64,000 bases of DNA from assembly GCA_016508695.1 (NCBI GenBank), contig VNKQ01000016.1, positions 558,001 through 622,000 of the forward strand. Direction: 5' to 3'. Below, in pieces: positions 59,319 through 64,000 of the stretch; the stretch's first letter is position 1; every line of letters begins with the position of its first letter. The stretch comes from Hyphodiscus hymeniophilus. Taxonomy: Eukaryota; Ascomycota; Leotiomycetes; Helotiales; Hyphodiscaceae. Both the position numbers and the translations under genes were made by a program. The notes beneath the pieces were generated by a model. That model was not told where the DNA came from, did no database searches, and saw nothing but the letters and a program-made list of their open reading frames with translations.

Positions 59319-61810
59319 GGGACGAGCTATTTTAACTTTAATGCTGGCTATTTCAACTCTACTAGTCCCAGATCGTTTTTACACTTGTATATATCTAGTA
59401 AGCTTTACTTACTATATAAATTTGTATGCGCGTAAGAGTATATAATATATACTATTATACTAACTTATTAAAATTATAATCTAGATCTAACTTATACTTA
59501 TTATCTTATATATAACCCTTAAAAGGTTTTATTATAACTTTAACCTCTTATACTACCTCCTTTTATAATATATCTCTTATAATAACTATTGCGTCTTTAA
59601 GGCAATCGTCTTTATATATAGAAGAAATCCCCCCTATATAACCCCTTTCCCTTTTTATACTTAGCTTATATTAATCGATATACCCCTTTACTATCTATAC
59701 TATTATAAGGGTAATAAAACTATCTCGATTTAGCCTAGAATAAATAATAAATACTAGTTTAATAAGAGACTTGGGTTACTTAAGGATTACGGGGGCTAAA
59801 GAAGGGGGGAGTTCGAAGGCTAAGGGTAATTATCGAGTACTTGATTTAGTAATACGTAATACCTCTCTTAATATACCGCGGGGTTTACTTTTCCCTCGTA
59901 TACGTATAGGGTTAAGAACTAGTCTTAAAACCTCTAGTATAAAAAAGGGATTAAGAGTATTAATTATAGGCCTATCGTAATACTAATAACAATATATATT
60001 AGTTAGTAAGATTACTCCTTTATTAGATTTATACTCTTATATTATATAAAAATAAGGTAAGCTAAGTAACCGTCGAATTATATACTAATAACTAGAGGGA
60101 GGGGGACTACTTGCAAGTAACTTAGTATACTCTAAGAGTATCTTTTCTAACGCAAAGCTATAAACTAATTAAAGAACTACGGCGAAGAGAGGTATATTAA
60201 CTTGTGTCTTTGGCTATAGTTTCTACTAAGCTAGTATTATCGTTATACTTTAATATTATAAATCCCAGAAGTATTATAAGTATATAAAGACACCTCTTAG
60301 GTCTTTATTCCCTTATTACAAGTATAGCTTAAGTATTACGTAATAACTTTTAATAAGACTCGAAATAGTTACTTTAAAGTAATAGTATTAATCGACCTAA
60401 TATATAATGATCTTTTCCTTTTATAAGTATAACTAGGTCCCTTCGTAATAACTTATAGCTTAAGGAGGGGAAGTAACCCTTATTTCTTTTAACTTATTAT
60501 TATACTTCTTTAAACTTATACTAGAAAGTAATATATTTTAGGCCCCAAGGAATAACTAAAATAAAGGGTACCTTTTTACTTTGCTATTTTAGTCTTTAAT
60601 TAAACTTAGAAAGAATTTCTTAGTTTTAGCTAATATATTTATATTTACGTATTATTTACAAAAGATATAGCTTAATCGTGGGAATTATATATTAATATAC
60701 TCTATTAGAGTTAGTTCTCTATTAGTTACTATAGAAACTAGCTCCTTAATTATATTTTGGGTTATAATATTACGGAGTTATTATAATACTTACTTATAAT
60801 TAATCTTCTTCTTAGCTAAGAGAAAAATTACCCCTACTTAAATAACCTTATTATTCCCCGTTATTATATATATATTAAGTAATAGTATATTAAATCGGTT
60901 CGTTTTATAAGTATAATTAAGTAGAAGAATATTAGAATATTACTTTTATAAGTCGAGAGAAGAGGGGTATAAGAAAAAGAGTCGGGTTAGTATATTAGTC
61001 GAAGGGTTTATATCGAATATAAGGTTAAAGCCGCTCTCTTGAAGTTCCTAGTAAATCGTTAGTATTATACTTAGAAGGACCTTTACTAATATACCTTAAG
61101 TAGCCATTCTATTAGAGTAAGCCTATTAAACTAATAAAGACGTATCGCTTACACGAGGTTTGAGATATCCTTTTAAGAGAGTATAACTATAGGTTTCTCT
61201 TGTCGAATAACTACTAATATCGACATATTATTAAGACTTATAGTAGCTAGGTTCTTAACCTAAGTAGTTATCTTTAAGTCTAGAGTAGTAATTCGGTAGG
61301 CAAGATAAGCGGAAAGTATTATAGACGGCCTATAGTTATATATCCCTTCTAATACTATTAGTTCCTACTATTTTAAGATAGTATCTCTCTCTAACGTAAC
61401 CTTTATCTTATAATCGCACTTTTTATTATAAGTACTTTCGCGTCGCTTCGATTTGTATATCGTAAGGTTCTTAAGCTTTAACTATAGCTTGCCGAATTAA
61501 TCGCAAGTATATATAATTCGCTTTAGTTTAATATCGCGTTTAAAGAGAGTATACCTATTGGCTTTAATATACTATTTGATAGTAGTAACTATAGTAAAAA
61601 GATTAGTATAAACTATTATAAAGGGAGGGGGCCCACAAGTCTTAGATACGTCTATTATAAAAGTTATAAGTTAATAAGAATATATTGATTTTTATAAGTA
61701 ATATAAATTATACTTGCCCTTATATACAAAATAGTATAGGGAAGCGAGCTTACTAGGTGTACCCCCGAAGAGTTGAAATAGCCGGCATTAGAGTTGAAAT
61801 AGCTCGTCCT
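59319..61810 (-). mobile_element. 2.5-kb long form of the GGGACGAGC TIR element, degraded
   Basis: The left end GGGACGAGCTATTTTAACTT and right end GTTGAAATAGCTCGTCCT are inverted repeats. The left end matches the reverse complement of the right ends of the short copies and the reverse also holds, so it lies in opposite orientation. The middle about 1.5 kb (roughly 60.15-61.45 kb) is absent from the short copies and could be the remains of a transposase gene, probably on the minus strand. Stops are too dense to recognise a domain. The flanks (TTAAAATA left, ATATTATA right) do not match, so a rearrangement followed insertion. The longest ATG frame (59771-59980, 69 codons) has no recognisable content. 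Confidence 0.7.
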
Positions 61811-62590
61811 ATATTATACTTATTGGTTATAGGCTTAGTAGTCAAATCGAGTTCAAACTAAACTTAACCTAGGTTCAAACCTAGTTTAAACCGGGTTCAA
61901 CTTTTTCTCAAACCGGGTTCAACTTTTTCTCAAACCGGGTTCAAACTTTTTTCAAACTAGGTTTAACTTATATTCGAATCAGTGATAAATCGGTTCAGCC
62001 TAAAACTCAAACCTGACTTAAGCCTAATTAGGACTAGGCTTAAACTATTAGTTTTTTTTTTTTTTTTACTTCAAGTACCTTTGCTTATTAATAGTAATAG
62101 TTAAGCGAGGTTTAGCCGCCCATAAAATAATGTCGGCCTAAATCACGTGATTTTACTATTTTTAATTTTTTTGCGTGGATATTAAGCGAGTTAGAGCTTA
62201 AGCGAACTTTATAAACTCTAAATATTTAAGCGAAAATTAAATTTTCGCCTAAAATTTACCCGAGATTTACCCGGTTTTAGCCGAAGTTTACCCGGGGTAT
62301 AGCCGGGTTACCCGGAGTTTATCCGAAGTTTAGCCGGCTTATTAAGCATTACTAATAAGTAGTTTTATAAAATTAGGTTTAAACTAATCTTAAACTAGTT
62401 TTTAACTAGTCTCAAACTAAGCTTAAACTTTTACTTAAAAGCTAACTCTAGTTTAAACTAGACCCAACTCGAACTCAAACTAAAGCCAACTCGAGTTCAA
62501 ACTAGACTCAAACTTTTGAAAATATCAACCTTAATTCAAACCCTATTTAAATCGGGGTTAAGCTCGATTTGATGACTAAGCCTTCCGCCT
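61811..62590. repeat. Third fold-back repeat copy, with GC-richer tandem array
   Basis: Carries runs of AAACCGGGTTCAACTTTTTC-type units, the arm GCGAGGTTTAGCCGCCCATA and the core AATCACGTGATT (62141-62152). At 62251-62340 lies an array of TTTACCCGG / TTTAGCCGAAG / TTTATCCGAAG units of about 12 bp. It retains more C and G than the copies near 53-54 kb and gives the least mutated view of this repeat. Confidence 0.55.
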
Positions 62591-63639
62591 ATAAGTAGTA
62601 TATATAACTAATAGGGACTAATAGAGTTGAAATAGCCGGCATTAGAGTTAAAATAGGGACAAGCTATTTCAACTCTAATACTAGCCATTTCAACTCTTTG
62701 GGGGTATACCTAGTAAGCTTGCTTCTCTATACTTTTTTATATATAAGAGCAAGTATAATTTATATTACTTATCAAAATTAATATATCCTTATTAATCTAT
62801 AACCTTTGTAATAAACGTATTTAAGACTTATAGGCCCCTTTTCTCTATAGTAGTTTATACTAATCTTTCTACTATAATTACTATTATCAAATAGTATACT
62901 AAAGCCAATAGGGGAGTAATCTTATTATCTTACCAACTAATATATATTATTATTAGTATTACAATAGGCCTATAACTAATACCCTTAATCCCTTTCTTAT
63001 ACTAGAGGTTTTAAGACTTATTCTTAACCCTATATATATATAAGGGAAAGGTAAACCCCGTAATATACTAAGAGAAGTATTATATATTACTAAATTAAGT
63101 ACTTAATAATTACCCTTAGCCTTTAAACTCTCCCTTTCCTTATTTTTTGCGATCTTTAAGCGATTTAAGTCTCTTATTAAACTAGTGTTTATTATTTATT
63201 CTAAGCTAAATTAAGATAGTTCTATTACTCTTACAATAATATAAATAATAAAGGGGTATATTAATTAATATAAGCTAAGTATAAGAAGAGAAAGGGGTTA
63301 TATAAGGAGATTTCTTTTATATATAAAGATAATTACCTTAAAAACGTAATAATCGTTATAAGAGATATATTATAAAAGAAAGTAATATAAGAGGTTAAAG
63401 TTATAATAATAAAACCTTTTAAGGGTTATATATAAGATAGTAAGTATAAGTTAAATCTAGATTATAATTTTAATAAGTTAGTATAATAATATATATTATA
63501 TACTTTTACGTATATATAAATTTATATAATAAGTAAAGCTTATTAGATATACGTAAGTATAAAAACGATCTAGGACTAGTAGAGTTGAAATAGCTAGTAT
63601 TAGAGTTGAAATAGCTCGTCCCTTAAAATAGCTCATCCT
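62591..63639 (-). mobile_element. Remnant of a short TIR element interrupted within its own terminal repeat
   Basis: Sequence to 62655 (ACTAATAGAGTTGAAATAGCCGGC... GAGTTAAAATA) and 63631-63639 (GCTCATCCT) together form the right terminal inverted repeat of a GGGATGAGC-type MITE. It is broken by the insertion at 62656-63622. Its left part is missing. Confidence 0.65.
62656..63622 (+). mobile_element. 967-bp hAT-like TIR element with TSD TTAAAATA
   Basis: The ends GGGACAAGCTATTTCAACTC and GAGTTGAAATAGCTCGTCCC are inverted repeats. TTAAAATA flanks at 62648-62655 and 63623-63630. The interior is colinear with the 54546-55530 copy near both ends. The insertion target is the terminal repeat of another member of the family. 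Confidence 0.88.
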
Positions 63640-63682
63640 ATAATTAAAGCGATTATAGTAGGTAGGCCTGCGTAAATACTTA

Positions 63683-63701
63683 GGGGGGGCGGGAGGGGGG
63701 G
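63683..63701 (+). repeat. G-rich tract, possible G-quadruplex
   Basis: Seven G, one C, three G, one A, seven G in an otherwise AT-rich region. It is bracketed by inverted GTAAATACTTAG / AGGTATTTAG sequences. Runs like this can form G-quadruplexes. It stands out sharply from the RIP-mutated surroundings. Confidence 0.6.
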
Positions 63702-63719
63702 CCGCAGGTATTTAGTGAT

Positions 63720-63905
63720 TCTATTTTAAAGGCTAAGGCAAAGTTAAGAATAATAAGGATACCTATATTAATATTTAATAAGGTAGTATATAATTTAGCC
63801 TTACTTGCATATATAAATTATTATTATTAAGCGAGGATATTAGATATACCCCTGAAAAGTTATTTTAGCCGGGAGGCAACTTGAAGTTATTCTAGCTCGC
63901 CTTCT
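63720..63905 (-). repeat. Right-end fragment of the outer TIR element family
   Basis: Matches 52395-52552: GGCAAAGTTAAGAATAATAA, TAAGCGAGGATATTAGATAT, then CCGGGAGG and a TAGCTCG-type terminus. It represents the end of another copy of the family whose interrupted member spans 42207-52552. The last 95 bases of the window are AT-rich with nothing recognised. Confidence 0.6.
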
Positions 63906-64000
63906 GAAATAGCTTATTTTAAGTTATATTTAAAACTTATAATATATACTAATATAGCTCTATTTATATAACTAATTATATGGCTTAATAACTAGGGTTA

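Larger units (their letters stand above)
41821..64000. other. RIP-mutated, transposon-filled AT-rich tract without intact genes
   Basis: About 22 kb in which TA steps dominate and CA/TG steps are scarce, the classic outcome of repeat-induced point mutation (C to T, mostly at CpA) in Pezizomycotina. No ATG-initiated frame above about 70 codons occurs, although degraded retrotransposon domains can be read through stops. Repeat copies compared within the tract differ mainly by C/T and G/A transitions. It probably corresponds to a heterochromatic AT isochore. No telomere is reached at the right edge. Confidence 0.9.

Noticed and set aside
59771..59980. 69-codon ATG open frame in the AT-rich tract
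   Set aside because: It lies inside the long TIR element, has no recognisable domain, and its sequence is partly shared with the non-coding outer element near 42.66 kb; it is a chance opening between RIP stops.
59311..61818. TTAAAATA / ATATTATA as the TSD of the 2.5-kb element
   Set aside because: The flanks differ by transversions, and the right flank belongs to a different repeat; a rearrangement is more likely.
1..64000. CRISPR array, bacterial operon, rRNA or tRNA genes
   Set aside because: Genome is eukaryotic with spliced genes; no regularly spaced direct repeats and no A/B-box tRNA candidates or rRNA-like sequence were seen by eye.

Overview
The window is nuclear DNA of a filamentous ascomycete (Pezizomycotina; Leotiomycetes is my guess, at low confidence). 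The genes have 45-150 bp introns with GTAAGT/GTATGT-type donors and CTAAC/CTGAC-type branch sites. The gene set is fungal: a TOM1-type HECT ligase, a fused tryptophan synthase, 2EXR proteins and an AMA1-type APC/C activator. The right third is AT-rich, transposon-filled and carries the signature of repeat-induced point mutation (RIP).

Positions 1-41.4 kb are ordinary gene-rich euchromatin with ten protein genes. In order they are: a giant TOM1/HUWE1-like HECT E3 ligase (minus, 3' end off the left edge); a GYP5-like TBC RabGAP (plus); two 2EXR-domain proteins (minus, plus); the CLN3/Btn1 vacuolar membrane protein (minus); the Rpd3L subunit Rxt3 (plus); the SDH assembly factor SDHAF4 (minus); bifunctional tryptophan synthase (plus); an HD-domain phosphohydrolase (minus); an AMA1-like Cdc20-family APC/C activator (minus); and the Rab geranylgeranyltransferase alpha subunit Bet4 (plus). 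They form no operon-like unit. TBC RabGAP and Bet4 both concern Rab GTPases, and TOM1 and AMA1 both concern ubiquitin ligation, but I see no sign of co-regulation. Several gene models carry oddities: a one-base frameshift in a C/G homopolymer of TOM1, a GC-AG intron and a missing AG acceptor in BET4, and an in-frame stop plus an overlapping uORF directly before the HD gene start.

Positions 41.8-64 kb contain no intact gene. The tract is a nest of mobile elements heavily mutated to TpA. I can resolve a full-length RIP-degraded Ty1/Copia retrotransposon (44058-52376) with two 268-bp LTRs and a 5-bp ACTTT target-site duplication (TSD). A second, truncated Copia copy lies at 56362-59318. A family of terminal-inverted-repeat (TIR) elements carries GGGACGAGC-type ends and perfect 8-bp TSDs, the length expected of hAT-type transposition. 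Five insertions with intact TSDs are visible, some nested three deep. A 2.5-kb relative (59319-61810) looks like the longer source form. The short elements carry telomere-like TTAGGG-type tracts. This nested TIR family, its telomere-like cargo and its insertion into its own inverted repeats are the least ordinary part of the window.

All calls come from reading the sequence. No similarity search or RNA evidence was available, so family names rest on recognised motifs and splice sites on reading-frame continuity plus consensus.
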